A DNA stretch of 64,000 nucleotides. It comes from 34-65-8 sp046294735 (GTDB lineage Bacteria > Pseudomonadota > Alphaproteobacteria > Sphingomonadales > Sphingomonadaceae). The translations under genes and the position numbers were made by a program. Under the pieces are notes generated by a model that was not told the DNA's origin, ran no database searches, and worked only from the letters and a program-made list of their open reading frames with translations. This document shows, piece after piece, positions 18,398 through 27,040 of this stretch (positions are counted from its first letter, which is position 1; each line of letters opens with the position of its first letter). The stretch lies in the NCBI GenBank assembly GCA_046294735.1, contig JBKBKB010000001.1, positions 310,001-374,000 on the forward strand. Reading direction: 5' to 3'.

Positions 18398-19396
18398 TTA
18401 CTCTTGTGCGGGCAGCAGCGCGGCCAGTTCTTCCCGGGTCAGAACCGTGCCGCCGACCGGATAGGCATAGCCCGCTTGCATCGGACTCACCGCGATCGCA
18501 TTGCGATAGATAACGCTTTCATCATTCATCTGATCAGGCGCGGGTGCACCGGTGTTGAAATCGAAGCTGACGCCTGGAAGCGCGGGGATCTCCATGCCGC
18601 GCGAGGTTGCCATCATCTGCATCATCGGCGAGGCGCTGGCCGCCATGTCGGTGGTAAAGCCGACCTTGTAGGCATTGTAGGTGCCAATCTCGCTCAACTG
18701 CCAGCGCGCTTCTGCAGGCTGGTCGGGAAAGTTGACGTTCAGCGCAAGCCCGATGGGTAGCAGCGGCCCGTTGCCTGCTGCCCGGGCGTCGAGATGAGCG
18801 AGAAGTTCAACCGTGCGGGCGGCGACAGCGTCCGAAAGCGGGTTGTCGAGATTGCCGCCTTCAGTCCCCGCCCCGGCACTCAACGCGATGGCGGGGATGC
18901 CGCTAACGGCGGCATATTGCGCGGCGCTGACGGTACCCGAAGACATGATGATCGCGCCGACGTTCTGCCCTTCATTGGGGCCGGACAACACCAGATCGGG
19001 CGCCTTGCCCCAGCGCGACTTCCCGGCCACGTCGAGGCCGTAGAGGAGCGCCGCCACCGGCGTGCCATCGACATAGTGGAAATCATCCGCCGGCAAACCA
19101 GGACGAGTCATCGGCCCTGCCCCCGGATCGCCGGGCTGTGCCGCATCGTTCAGGCATGCTGTCTTCAATGGCGCGATCGGGCGGGCGATACCAAACGCTG
19201 ACCCTTGGCCGCTCTGATCTGCACAGGGCACCGATACCACGACATCGTGCCCGGCCGCCTTCAGGGCTTCGTACAACGCCACAACATTGCTGGTCAGCCC
19301 GTCGTCATTGGTCACAAGGATGTTGCGTGCCGATCCCGCCACCGGGATAAGGCCGAGCGCACTCGCGGCGAGAAGAGCGGTGAAGTATTGGCGCAT
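18398..19396 (-). CDS. Exported SurE-like 5'/3'-nucleotidase
   Basis: Metal-dependent phosphatase of the SurE family, 332 residues, longer than the usual 250. A Sec signal peptide (residues 1-23, MRQYFTALLAASALG...) precedes the metal-binding NDDG motif at 30-33. The SGQGSAF and SGPNEGQN segments supply the other conserved ligands. SurE proteins are normally cytosolic; this one is predicted to be periplasmic and would release nucleosides or phosphate from imported or environmental nucleotides. It follows a TonB-dependent receptor by 20 bp and is presumably co-transcribed, suggesting a receptor-plus-phosphatase uptake unit. Confidence 0.88.
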   Translation of the reverse strand: MRQYFTALLAASALGLIPVAGSARNILVTNDDGLTSNVVALYEALKAAGHDVVVSVPCADQSGQGSAFGIARPIAPLKTACLNDAAQPGDPGAGPMTRPGLPADDFHYVDGTPVAALLYGLDVAGKSRWGKAPDLVLSGPNEGQNVGAIIMSSGTVSAAQYAAVSGIPAIALSAGAGTEGGNLDNPLSDAVAARTVELLAHLDARAAGNGPLLPIGLALNVNFPDQPAEARWQLSEIGTYNAYKVGFTTDMAASASPMMQMMATSRGMEIPALPGVSFDFNTGAPAPDQMNDESVIYRNAIAVSPMQAGYAYPVGGTVLTREELAALLPAQE

Positions 19397-19416
19397 GATA
19401 AGTTCCCCTGGGCTGA

Positions 19417-22017
19417 CTAGAAGTTGAAGCGCACACCGAACAGGAAGCGACGGCCGATCTGCTCCACTTCCGAAGGGTTCTGCAGGGTGCCTTCATACGC
19501 GACATAGGTCTCATTGGTCAGGTTGGCGAGATCGGCGAACAGGGTGAAATTGGGGGTCAGAGCGTAACGCGCGGTTATGTCAACGTTCTGGAACCCCTGC
19601 CGGAACTCACCCGCACCCAGCCCACCGATAGTGTCGAGGAAATCGGTGCGCTTCTGATAGGCAATTCGCAAGCTCAGCCCGGCATACTCATAAAACACCG
19701 AAGCGTTCATCACCGTGTCCGACAGGCCCTGGAAAGCGAAGGTTTCCAGCTGCCCGGCAGGATTGCGCGCGTCGAAATTGCCCCCCAGCAGCGTCAGGTT
19801 GCCCTGGACCCCAAGGCCGGCCAGAGCGCCGGGAAGGAAGTCGAACTGTGTCTCGATATTGAACTCGACACCATAGAGCTTTCCCTTGTCGCCGTTGAAG
19901 GTCGATCCCAGCAGGTAGCCCGACCGATCGATTCCGCCGCTGTTGTAGAGGTCTGATCCGACCCGTTGCTGGCTCTGGTAGAGCACATCCTCGACCCAGC
20001 GGTGGAAGCCGCTGATCGACGCTAGGCCGTTGCTGGAGAAATAATACTCCGCCGCCACATCCACGCCCCAGGTGTATTCGGGAGCGAGGAAAGGGTTGCC
20101 GCCGTTAATCGTCGCACCGGTGTCGCTCACTGAGGCGCCGACGCGGATCGCGGCATAGGCCGGGCGCGACACCCCGCGCTGCGCGCCAAGGCGCAGCACG
20201 ACATTGTCGCTCGCTTCGTAACGCAGGTTAAGGCTGGGGAAGATGTCGAAGAAATCCTGCGCCACGCTCAGCGCGGAAGGGTTAGGCCCGAACAGCACGG
20301 TGCCCGAGTTCTCGAGCTTATATTGCTCGGCCCTGACGCCCGCGATCACCTGCAGCGGACCGCCATCCCACTGCACCATAGCATAACCGGCGAGGATGCG
20401 TTCTTCCTGATCGTAGAGCGAGGTCGGCAGGATGAAGTTCGCCGGATCGATCCCGGCACCAGCCAGCACGGCGCGCAGTTCTCGGTCCTGCCGCTTGGTA
20501 TCGACGTAGTTCACCGTCACACCAAGGGGGAAGCGCGTTTCCCATGTCCGGTCGGTGGCGTAGGTGTTGGGGTTGAACCCGAGCGGCGCCAGCGGGACCA
20601 CTCCGGCGATCCCGAGATTGTTGCCCGAAATGTCGCGCTTGGTGGCGTAAAGCCCAGCGCTGACCTTGAGATCATTAAGCTGCTTCCACGCATCGAGCCG
20701 GCCCGAATAGGCGTTCGATACCACCTCCTGAACAATCGGGATCAGCACGGTGCGCGGCAGGCTTTGTTCAGCGATAGGAATGGCGTTGAGCGGCTCCCCG
20801 CGCGACAGCACGCCGCCAGTGTTGACGGTGCGGAACAGCTTCACGACCATGAAGCGCGGATCGGCTGAGCGGTCATAATCCACGCTGAGGCTGCGGATCG
20901 ACGATCGGATCAGCGGCAGATCGGTGGTGTTCTCGGTCCGGCTATAGCCAAAAATCCCCTTCACCCCGCTATCGCCGGTCTGATAATCAAACCCGGTCGA
21001 AGCGATGATGTTTTTGTTGACGTAGCGCCCGTCGCTAAGGTCGCTGGTGATCGATACGTTGTCGAGGCTTCCCGTCAGCCGCCCGCGTGTGCCGCGCGCA
21101 CCACTGTCAATCAGCTCGATCTCATAGGCATAGCGCTGTTCGCGGTCCAGGAATTCGGTGTAGATACCCTTGGCGAAGAACTTGAGCTCGTCACTCGGGC
21201 GGAACTCGATGGCACCAAACAACCCATTGGTCTGGCGCTGCAATTCATAGGTGCGGATGTCGATGTCGATGGGCAAGCCGGCCGCGTCATAGCCTGCCTC
21301 GCGGTTGTCGGTCACCTGATCGCGCAGATAGTGCGATCCGCCCAGCGCAAAGCCGAAACGGTCATCGGTCCATGACAGGCGCAGCGAGCCCGACCGCTGC
21401 TGCCCGCCGCCCAGATCCATGAAGCCATAACCCGCATCGCCGGTGACGGTTAAGCCCCGTTTGGCGTTGTCAATTGGTGAGTAGGTCTGCAGGTCGACCA
21501 ACGCGGTCACCGCCTCGGCGGTGATGTCCGGGGTGAGCGATTTGTTGACCACCAGCGCCTGCAGCAGCACCGCGGGCACCGCGTCGAAGCGATAGGCACG
21601 CTCGTTCCCGCCTTCGTCGGTGCCGGTCTGGGGCAGGCCGTCGATGCTGACCGAAGTCCACCGGTTGGGCGCTCCGCGCACCTGGATATAGCGCGCCTGC
21701 CCTTGATCAAGCTGCACTGCCACGCCCGGCAGGCGGGCGAGGGCGGCGGCGATGTTCTCGTCCGGGAAGCGCCCGACCGAGTCGGCGGTCGCCACGTCAG
21801 TGACATTGAGCGCCGCGCGCTTGGCTTCGGTTGCATTTTCGAGCGAGTCACGAATTGATCCGGTGACGACGATGACATCGCCAGACAGCTCCGCTCCGTC
21901 GGCGCCGGGTTCGGGCGAGACTTTGTCCTGTGCGGCGACCGGCATTGCGAAAAACACCGATCCAAGCGCACTGCCGCTGAGCATGGCAGCGCGGAAAAAA
22001 TTGGTAACATGCGACAT
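19417..22017 (-). CDS. TonB-dependent receptor (Xanthomonas/Caulobacter class)
   Basis: Outer-membrane active transporter of 866 residues. The start at 22017 has AGGGG upstream and begins a signal peptide ending in VAAQ; the frame is open further upstream but those residues look non-coding. The plug begins at VIVVTGSIRDSLENA and contains SVGRFPDENIAAALARLPGV, a pattern of the TonB-Xanth-Caul receptor group often linked to carbohydrate or other organic substrates rather than siderophores. The protein ends in Phe (GVRFNF), as outer-membrane barrels do. It is upstream of the exported SurE gene, and divergent from a tandem TetR regulator that probably controls it. Confidence 0.94.
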   Translation of the reverse strand: MSHVTNFFRAAMLSGSALGSVFFAMPVAAQDKVSPEPGADGAELSGDVIVVTGSIRDSLENATEAKRAALNVTDVATADSVGRFPDENIAAALARLPGVAVQLDQGQARYIQVRGAPNRWTSVSIDGLPQTGTDEGGNERAYRFDAVPAVLLQALVVNKSLTPDITAEAVTALVDLQTYSPIDNAKRGLTVTGDAGYGFMDLGGGQQRSGSLRLSWTDDRFGFALGGSHYLRDQVTDNREAGYDAAGLPIDIDIRTYELQRQTNGLFGAIEFRPSDELKFFAKGIYTEFLDREQRYAYEIELIDSGARGTRGRLTGSLDNVSITSDLSDGRYVNKNIIASTGFDYQTGDSGVKGIFGYSRTENTTDLPLIRSSIRSLSVDYDRSADPRFMVVKLFRTVNTGGVLSRGEPLNAIPIAEQSLPRTVLIPIVQEVVSNAYSGRLDAWKQLNDLKVSAGLYATKRDISGNNLGIAGVVPLAPLGFNPNTYATDRTWETRFPLGVTVNYVDTKRQDRELRAVLAGAGIDPANFILPTSLYDQEERILAGYAMVQWDGGPLQVIAGVRAEQYKLENSGTVLFGPNPSALSVAQDFFDIFPSLNLRYEASDNVVLRLGAQRGVSRPAYAAIRVGASVSDTGATINGGNPFLAPEYTWGVDVAAEYYFSSNGLASISGFHRWVEDVLYQSQQRVGSDLYNSGGIDRSGYLLGSTFNGDKGKLYGVEFNIETQFDFLPGALAGLGVQGNLTLLGGNFDARNPAGQLETFAFQGLSDTVMNASVFYEYAGLSLRIAYQKRTDFLDTIGGLGAGEFRQGFQNVDITARYALTPNFTLFADLANLTNETYVAYEGTLQNPSEVEQIGRRFLFGVRFNF

Positions 22018-22093
22018 TGAAGATACCCCTGTTGCCCTGATTCGCAGCCGAGTTAGAACACTTGTAAGTAATCTGGGTGACAGTGACACGTCA

Positions 22094-22106
22094 GGTTCGC
22101 GGAACC
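22094..22106. promoter_or_regulatory. Candidate operator palindrome between tetR-like gene and TonB receptor
   Basis: GGTTC-GCG-GAACC is a perfect inverted repeat with 5-bp arms in the 109-bp divergent intergenic region, 20 bp upstream of the regulator start. A second short palindrome, ACTT-GT-AAGT, lies about 40 bp away towards the receptor. Either could be bound by the neighbouring tandem TetR protein. This is inference from position. Confidence 0.35.
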
Positions 22107-22126
22107 GAATAACGCGAGGGTCTCCA

Positions 22127-23344
22127 ATGCTGGACAACATTGAAGATGTCACAAGAGAATCATATTCTGTGCATAAAAACGTCTTAAATCAGACAAAAAG
22201 TCGGCTCATTGACGCATTGCTCGACGTTTGGTGCACCGTGCCCGCCGATGCTATTTCGGTGCGCGCTGTGGCGCAGAAGGCCGCCACAGCGCAGTCGGCT
22301 ATCCATTATCACTTTGGCGATATAGAACGCCTGTTTCTTGCTTCCACGCGTGCTGCATTGAGTGAGGGGCAGGCATGGATGGACGAGCAACTGACGCAGC
22401 TTGGCACATTTGCCGGGGAACCGCTTCCGGCCGCGTTGCAGGCCTCGCTGATTGCCTCGACCATTGCGGACTGGGCAGTCGGGCAACGGCGATTGGCAAT
22501 GGCATGGCGCCATGCCCCCGATGCGCAATGGCAGACTGCGTGGGACGGGTTCTGGGGCCGTCTTGCGACAATACTGGGCCTCAGCGAACATGCAGATTGC
22601 CTAGCCTGCTTTGCTGCGGGAGAGGCCGCGCGCCACCTGCTGGTATGGAATCCGCCACTCGACCGCGCCTTGCTGGAAGAAACGGCGGGTGCCTTGACCT
22701 TGTGGCTGAGCGAGCAACGCCTTGGAACGGAAAGTGTTCGCGCCACTTATCGTGCACTCGCCAAGCGCGGCTATGATATGCCGGCGCTGCACCTCGACCT
22801 GCCGGGAACGGAAATCGCAATTGCGGCGGCCGAGTTGTTGGCGGAGCAAGGCCATGCCGGCGTTACGTTCCGCGCCGTCGCGACAAGGGCCGGGGTCACG
22901 CTCGGCAAGGTCATTCACGTTTTCGGCACCAAGAGCGCGTTGCTCCACACCGCCCTGCACCATCTTTACGAGCGTGAAGCACTGGGCGGCGACGCTGATC
23001 AGCTTCTGACGCGCAAAATGGTTCCCGAAGCGATGCTTGAACGGCTGCTTGAGGCGGTTATTCAGAAGCATCAGCCGGTGCTCACCGCCTATGACGAGAT
23101 CGAGCGCGCGATCTACAATGGTGACGAACATGCTTCGTTGCGCGGGCTCGTGCGTGCAATGGATGATCCCAGTGGGACATGGGCGTTGCAACAGATGCTG
23201 GGCGGTATGGTGCCCTCGACTACGCTCGTCGCGGCATTTTCCGCAATCATCCGGGGAATTGGCTTTCGCGCGGCCCATGGCGGGCTTGACCAGGGTGACT
23301 TGCAATCCGGCGCAAGGACGGCACTGCGGCCTTTTCTATTTTGA
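22127..23344 (+). CDS. Tandem (double-domain) TetR-family transcriptional regulator
   Basis: A 405-residue protein that contains two TetR units in one chain. The first helix-turn-helix lies at about residues 23-65 (AISVRAVAQKAATAQSAIHYHF), followed by a ligand-type helical domain to about 200; a second helix-turn-helix lies at about 232-275 (VTFRAVATRAGVTLGKVIHVFG) with its own C-terminal helical domain. A single TetR protein is about 200 residues. GAGGG lies 7 bases before the chosen ATG. It is divergent from the TonB receptor-SurE operon, the likely target. One chain carrying two DNA-reading heads could act as an intramolecular pseudo-dimer. Confidence 0.88.
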   Translation: MLDNIEDVTRESYSVHKNVLNQTKSRLIDALLDVWCTVPADAISVRAVAQKAATAQSAIHYHFGDIERLFLASTRAALSEGQAWMDEQLTQLGTFAGEPLPAALQASLIASTIADWAVGQRRLAMAWRHAPDAQWQTAWDGFWGRLATILGLSEHADCLACFAAGEAARHLLVWNPPLDRALLEETAGALTLWLSEQRLGTESVRATYRALAKRGYDMPALHLDLPGTEIAIAAAELLAEQGHAGVTFRAVATRAGVTLGKVIHVFGTKSALLHTALHHLYEREALGGDADQLLTRKMVPEAMLERLLEAVIQKHQPVLTAYDEIERAIYNGDEHASLRGLVRAMDDPSGTWALQQMLGGMVPSTTLVAAFSAIIRGIGFRAAHGGLDQGDLQSGARTALRPFLF

Positions 23345-23442
23345 CAAGAACCGATCACTCCAAGGTCGTTAGTGCGTTTCAGATTTTTGTGATGTGCCCC
23401 GGGTTTCCCAGTGGCGGTTTCATTTAAGGGGTTCTACCCAGA

Positions 23443-23550
23443 CGTATCGGGCGCACCAAAGGCTGGCTGAACGCCAAGCTGCTTGCACGTCATCAGCATC
23501 GCCGCCACCGTTATCTTCTGGCTGCCGCAATGGGTCCTGAGCCTAAGTAA
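23443..23550 (+). pseudogene. Possible short remnant of an IS5-family transposase
   Basis: A 36-codon stretch reading RIGRTKGWLNAKL resembles the GRTKGGLNSKLHAV region of IS5-family (IS1031/IS427-like) transposases; similarity ends after about 15 residues. No inverted repeats or flanking duplication are visible. The rest of the 236 bases between the tetR-like gene and tRNA-Met shows nothing recognisable. Confidence 0.3.
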
Positions 23551-23580
23551 CGGCTTGAGCCAATTGGGAGGTCACACCGT

Positions 23581-23657
23581 TGGTAGCGGAGGAGGGACTC
23601 GAACCCCCGACACGCGGATTATGATTCCGCTGCTCTAACCGGCTGAGCTACTCCGCC
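23581..23657 (-). tRNA. tRNA-Met, elongator type (anticodon CAT)
   Basis: A 77-nt cloverleaf on the complement. The acceptor arms GGCGGAG and CTCCGCT pair, with a G-T closing pair; the D-arm is AGCTC...GAGC, the anticodon stem-loop GCGGAATCATAATCCGC presents CAT, the T-arm is GGGGGTTCGAGTCCC, and CCA is encoded. A paired first acceptor position argues against initiator tRNA; a lysidine-modified Ile tRNA cannot be formally excluded, but the sequence matches alphaproteobacterial elongator Met. Confidence 0.93.
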
Positions 23658-23764
23658 CCATGGGCTGGCCGCCTGAACGGCCCCGGTTGGCCCATCGCTG
23701 ACGCTTGGGCAGGCGGCGCGTTTAGGGCCGAGGCGTGGCGCGGTCAACCGTTCGTGTGCCGCAA

Positions 23765-24424
23765 TCATGGCTTCCTGCCATCTTCCTCCGCCCGGTTCAT
23801 TCGAACCACCTTCGCCGCCAGGCTCTGGTTGATTGCCTTGGCCAGTACGCTGCCCAGTTCCGGGGCTGATCGGGTGAGTTGCCGCAGGGCATCACGATCG
23901 AACACGGCGATGCGCATCGGTTCGCCTGCTGTCACGGTCGCACTTGCCCGCTGTCCGGTCACCAGGCTCATTTCACCGAGAAAATCGCCTGTACCGCAGG
24001 CACTTACAGCGCGTCCCCCCACGGTCACCACGCCGGAACCGCTGGCCAGGTAAACCAGCGGCGGATCGGCCTCGCCCTCCCGGATAAGGGTTTCTCCTGC
24101 GGGCACATCGCGCCACCGCATCAGATCAAGCAACCGCCGCTGACCGGTCGGATCTTCCACTTGCAGCACATACGACAGCAGTTCCCGCTCTTCTGCCCGC
24201 ATGTCGCCAGTGCGGCCGCCCTGGATCATGATTGCAATCTGTACGCCATTGATGATCACAAACAGGCAAACCCAGATAAGCCACCCCGCGCCAACGCCAA
24301 CGGAGATCAACCATGCCAGGCCGATCACTCCGGCCACCAGCAAAAGCAGGCGCATGGATCGCAAAGAGGTCATCGCCATCGCGGCTGCGAGCACGGCGCC
24401 CGCCAGATGCATCAGCCAGTCCAT
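23765..24424 (-). CDS. Popeye-like membrane protein with a cyclic nucleotide-binding domain
   Basis: 219 residues: three closely spaced hydrophobic helices (about 4-20, 25-43, 46-66), the last with WVCLFVIINGVQI, resembling the Popeye-family membrane region, followed by a CRP-type cNMP-binding domain (about 85-200). The phosphate-binding cassette FLGEMSLVTGQRASATV has the Glu and Arg expected for cAMP or cGMP binding. There is no DNA-binding domain, so this is a membrane-tethered nucleotide sensor or scaffold, not a CRP regulator. AAAGGAG precedes the ATG. It follows the RNA ligase-like gene by 12 bp. Popeye assignment rests on topology and a short motif. Confidence 0.75.
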   Translation of the reverse strand: MDWLMHLAGAVLAAAMAMTSLRSMRLLLLVAGVIGLAWLISVGVGAGWLIWVCLFVIINGVQIAIMIQGGRTGDMRAEERELLSYVLQVEDPTGQRRLLDLMRWRDVPAGETLIREGEADPPLVYLASGSGVVTVGGRAVSACGTGDFLGEMSLVTGQRASATVTAGEPMRIAVFDRDALRQLTRSAPELGSVLAKAINQSLAAKVVRMNRAEEDGRKP

Positions 24425-24436
24425 GCGCCGCTCCTT

Positions 24437-24955
24437 TCAGCCTGCCCGCCCGCGAAAGGCAAATGTGCCAGCTTCCTGCCATGGCCCGCCTGCATAGACG
24501 TAGAGCCCCAGACCCCGGAATGCAAAGCGGCGGCTTTCAAATGATGATGCAAGCTCGGCTTGCAGCGCGCGGGCCGCGGCCGGATCGACCTTGTTCTGAA
24601 TTGTGATGTGGAGGCGCGGTCGGTGGCTATCCTGAGCAGTCAGCAACCCATGAAACCGTTCGGCCAGGCGGTCCCGCAGGGATAACAGGCCGGGACACTC
24701 AATCCGCAGGGCCGTGCCACGGCCAAGCGACATCACGCCGGTCAGCTCGGCCGGGATCTGGGGACTGGCAGCCGTTTCGCTTGCCATGACCTGCCGGATC
24801 TCCCTGGCGGCGGACGGAGGCAATGCATGAAACAGGGTCACATGCGCCGCAAGATAGTTGCGTTCCGGCGGAAAGTGCGCGGCACGCAAGGCCGTTGCCC
24901 AGTGCTGCACGTCGTGCGGGAGCAAGGCGGTTACAATGAAGGGTCCGGGCATCAT
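24437..24955 (-). CDS. 2'-5' RNA ligase / cyclic phosphodiesterase family protein
   Basis: LigT/2H phosphoesterase superfamily protein of 172 residues. The two catalytic H-x-T/S-x motifs are AHVTLFHAL (about residue 39) and LHITIQNK (about 119). Members ligate or hydrolyse 2'-5' linkages or open cyclic phosphodiesters; the physiological substrate is unknown here. It is the first gene of a two-gene unit with the Popeye-like cNMP-binding protein. Confidence 0.85.
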   Translation of the reverse strand: MMPGPFIVTALLPHDVQHWATALRAAHFPPERNYLAAHVTLFHALPPSAAREIRQVMASETAASPQIPAELTGVMSLGRGTALRIECPGLLSLRDRLAERFHGLLTAQDSHRPRLHITIQNKVDPAAARALQAELASSFESRRFAFRGLGLYVYAGGPWQEAGTFAFRGRAG

Positions 24956-25054
24956 GGCTCTGACCTAATCCCGAGCCTTGTCGCCGCGCAACAGGCTTGA
25001 ATCACGAGCACTGCAGAGGCAGACCATTGCGATAACCATAAAGGGGGAGAGAGA

Positions 25055-27034
25055 ATGGAACGGTGGTGCTTCAGGGCGGGGACTTGTGCGATCACATCGG
25101 CAGCAGTCGTAGCATTGGCAGCTGCGAGCGCGGCACCGGTCAGCGCACAACAGATGGCCCAGCCAGCTTCCAGCGCGACTGCAGCAGCCCAGCAGGCCGC
25201 AGCGCGCCAGCTGCCCCCTGATGGCACACGAGACGCGGCTTTCTCGATCCGGGGCTTTCTGGCCACCCGCGCCGACCCGGTGATTCGCAACGCGCAGGGC
25301 CAGCCAGTCTGGAACCTGGCGGCCTATGCCTTTGTCGAGGGCGAGCCGCCGGCAACCGTGCATCCCAGCCTGTGGCGGCACATGCGCCACATGAAACATC
25401 ACGGACTCTATCAGGTGTCCGAGAATGTCTGGCAGGTGCGCGGCTTCGATTTATCCAATATGACGGTGGTCCGCGGCCGGAACGGCTGGATCGTGATCGA
25501 TCCGCTGACCGGGGTGGAAGTGGCAAAGGCCGCGATGGAGCTCGTCAATACGACCCTTGGTCAGCGCCCGGTCACCGCAGTGATCTACTCGCACAGCCAT
25601 GCCGACCATTTCGGGGGGGTGCGCGGGGTGGTCGATCCGGCAGACGTTGCCGCGGGCAAGGTCGCGGTGATCGCGCCCGAAGGCTTCATGGAAGAGGCGA
25701 CCTCGGAAAACGTCATGGCCGGCAGCGCGATGATGCGACGGGCAGCCTATCAGTTCGGGACCGGGCTGGAGCCGGGGCCAACAGGACAAATGGGGAGCGG
25801 GATCGGCATGGCAGTTTCGGGCGGCACGCTCTCGCTCATCGCCCCGACCGAGACGGTCGCCCGCACTGGCGAGACCCGCGTGGTGGACGGGTTGGAACTT
25901 GAGTTCCAGGTCGTCTCCGGCAGCGAGGCGCCGGCGGAATTCAACGTGTTCGTGGCGCCGGAGCGGATCTTCCTCGCCGCCGAGATCGCCACCTGCACCA
26001 TGCACAACATCCTGACCCCGCGCGGGGCCAAGGTGCGCGATACCCGGGCCTGGGCCCATTTCCTCGACGAGGCTGCGACCCGCTATGGCCCGCGCAGCAA
26101 TACAGTGATTTCAAGCCACTGCTGGCCGATCTTCGGACAGAACGAGAGCACGGCATGGCTCGCCGCGCAGCGCGACAACTATCGCTATCTCCACGACCAG
26201 ACAGTGCGGCGGATGAACCGCGGCGAAACCATGGTGGAGATCGCCGAGGCGCTCGCCCTGCCCCCGCAACTGGCAGGCGAATGGGCCAACCGCGGCTACT
26301 ATGGCACCTACAGCCACAACGCCAAAGCGATCTACCAGTTCTATCTCGGCTGGTATGATGCCGTGCCCGCCAACCTCCACCCTCACCCACCAGTGGAGCG
26401 GGCCAAGCGGATGATCGAGGCGCTCGGCGGCACAGACCGCACGCTCGCCTTGGCCCGCACTGCCATGGCGCAAGGGGACTACCGGTGGTCATCGGACCTG
26501 CTGCAGAACCTGGTATTCACCCAGGCGGATCATGCCGAGGCGAAGGCACTGCTGGCGGACAGTTACGAACAGCAAGGCTACCAGTCGGAAAGCGCAATCT
26601 GGCGTAACCAGTTCCTGGCGGCGGCCAGCGACCTGCGCGGCGGCCCGCGCCAGGTGTCCAATTCCCAGAGCGCAGATCTGATCGGGGCCATCTCAACGGC
26701 GGAGCTGCTCGATTCGGCGGCCACCCGATTCGCGCCGGAGCGGTTTGGCGCGCGCGATCTCAGCGTCGCGCTAGACCTGACCGATCGCAAGGAGGTGGCC
26801 ACGGTGGAAGCCAACAGCCGCGTACTGATCGGGCGGGTCGGTCAGGCACCGTCCCGGCCCGACGTGACCGTACGAGGCCCGCGCGCGCTGGTGCTGGCCA
26901 TGCTGTTCCTAAAGCAGCCGGTGGCAGCGATGCAGGCGGCGGGCCTGCAGGTGGAAGGCGATGCCGCCGCCTTGCAAGCGCTGCTCGATGCGCTCGATCC
27001 GGTCCCGGCAGGCTTCGCGATTGTCGAGCCCTGA
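25055..27034 (+). CDS. Exported alkyl sulfatase (SdsA/BDS1-type metallo-beta-lactamase fold)
   Basis: Hydrolyses alkyl sulfate esters such as SDS to alcohol and sulfate. 659 residues with a Sec signal peptide ending VSAQ. The binuclear zinc motif HSHADH is at 180-185; the following EGFMEEATSEN and SSHCWP segments are typical of the SdsA family. A TPR-like dimerisation region comes next, then an SCP2-like C-terminal domain (from about 545) that binds the alkyl chain. GGGGGAG precedes the ATG. No regulator (SdsB-like) or sulfate transporter lies alongside. It is divergent from the 2'-5' RNA ligase-type gene. Confidence 0.92.
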   Translation: MERWCFRAGTCAITSAAVVALAAASAAPVSAQQMAQPASSATAAAQQAAARQLPPDGTRDAAFSIRGFLATRADPVIRNAQGQPVWNLAAYAFVEGEPPATVHPSLWRHMRHMKHHGLYQVSENVWQVRGFDLSNMTVVRGRNGWIVIDPLTGVEVAKAAMELVNTTLGQRPVTAVIYSHSHADHFGGVRGVVDPADVAAGKVAVIAPEGFMEEATSENVMAGSAMMRRAAYQFGTGLEPGPTGQMGSGIGMAVSGGTLSLIAPTETVARTGETRVVDGLELEFQVVSGSEAPAEFNVFVAPERIFLAAEIATCTMHNILTPRGAKVRDTRAWAHFLDEAATRYGPRSNTVISSHCWPIFGQNESTAWLAAQRDNYRYLHDQTVRRMNRGETMVEIAEALALPPQLAGEWANRGYYGTYSHNAKAIYQFYLGWYDAVPANLHPHPPVERAKRMIEALGGTDRTLALARTAMAQGDYRWSSDLLQNLVFTQADHAEAKALLADSYEQQGYQSESAIWRNQFLAAASDLRGGPRQVSNSQSADLIGAISTAELLDSAATRFAPERFGARDLSVALDLTDRKEVATVEANSRVLIGRVGQAPSRPDVTVRGPRALVLAMLFLKQPVAAMQAAGLQVEGDAAALQALLDALDPVPAGFAIVEP

Positions 27035-27040
27035 GCGGGG

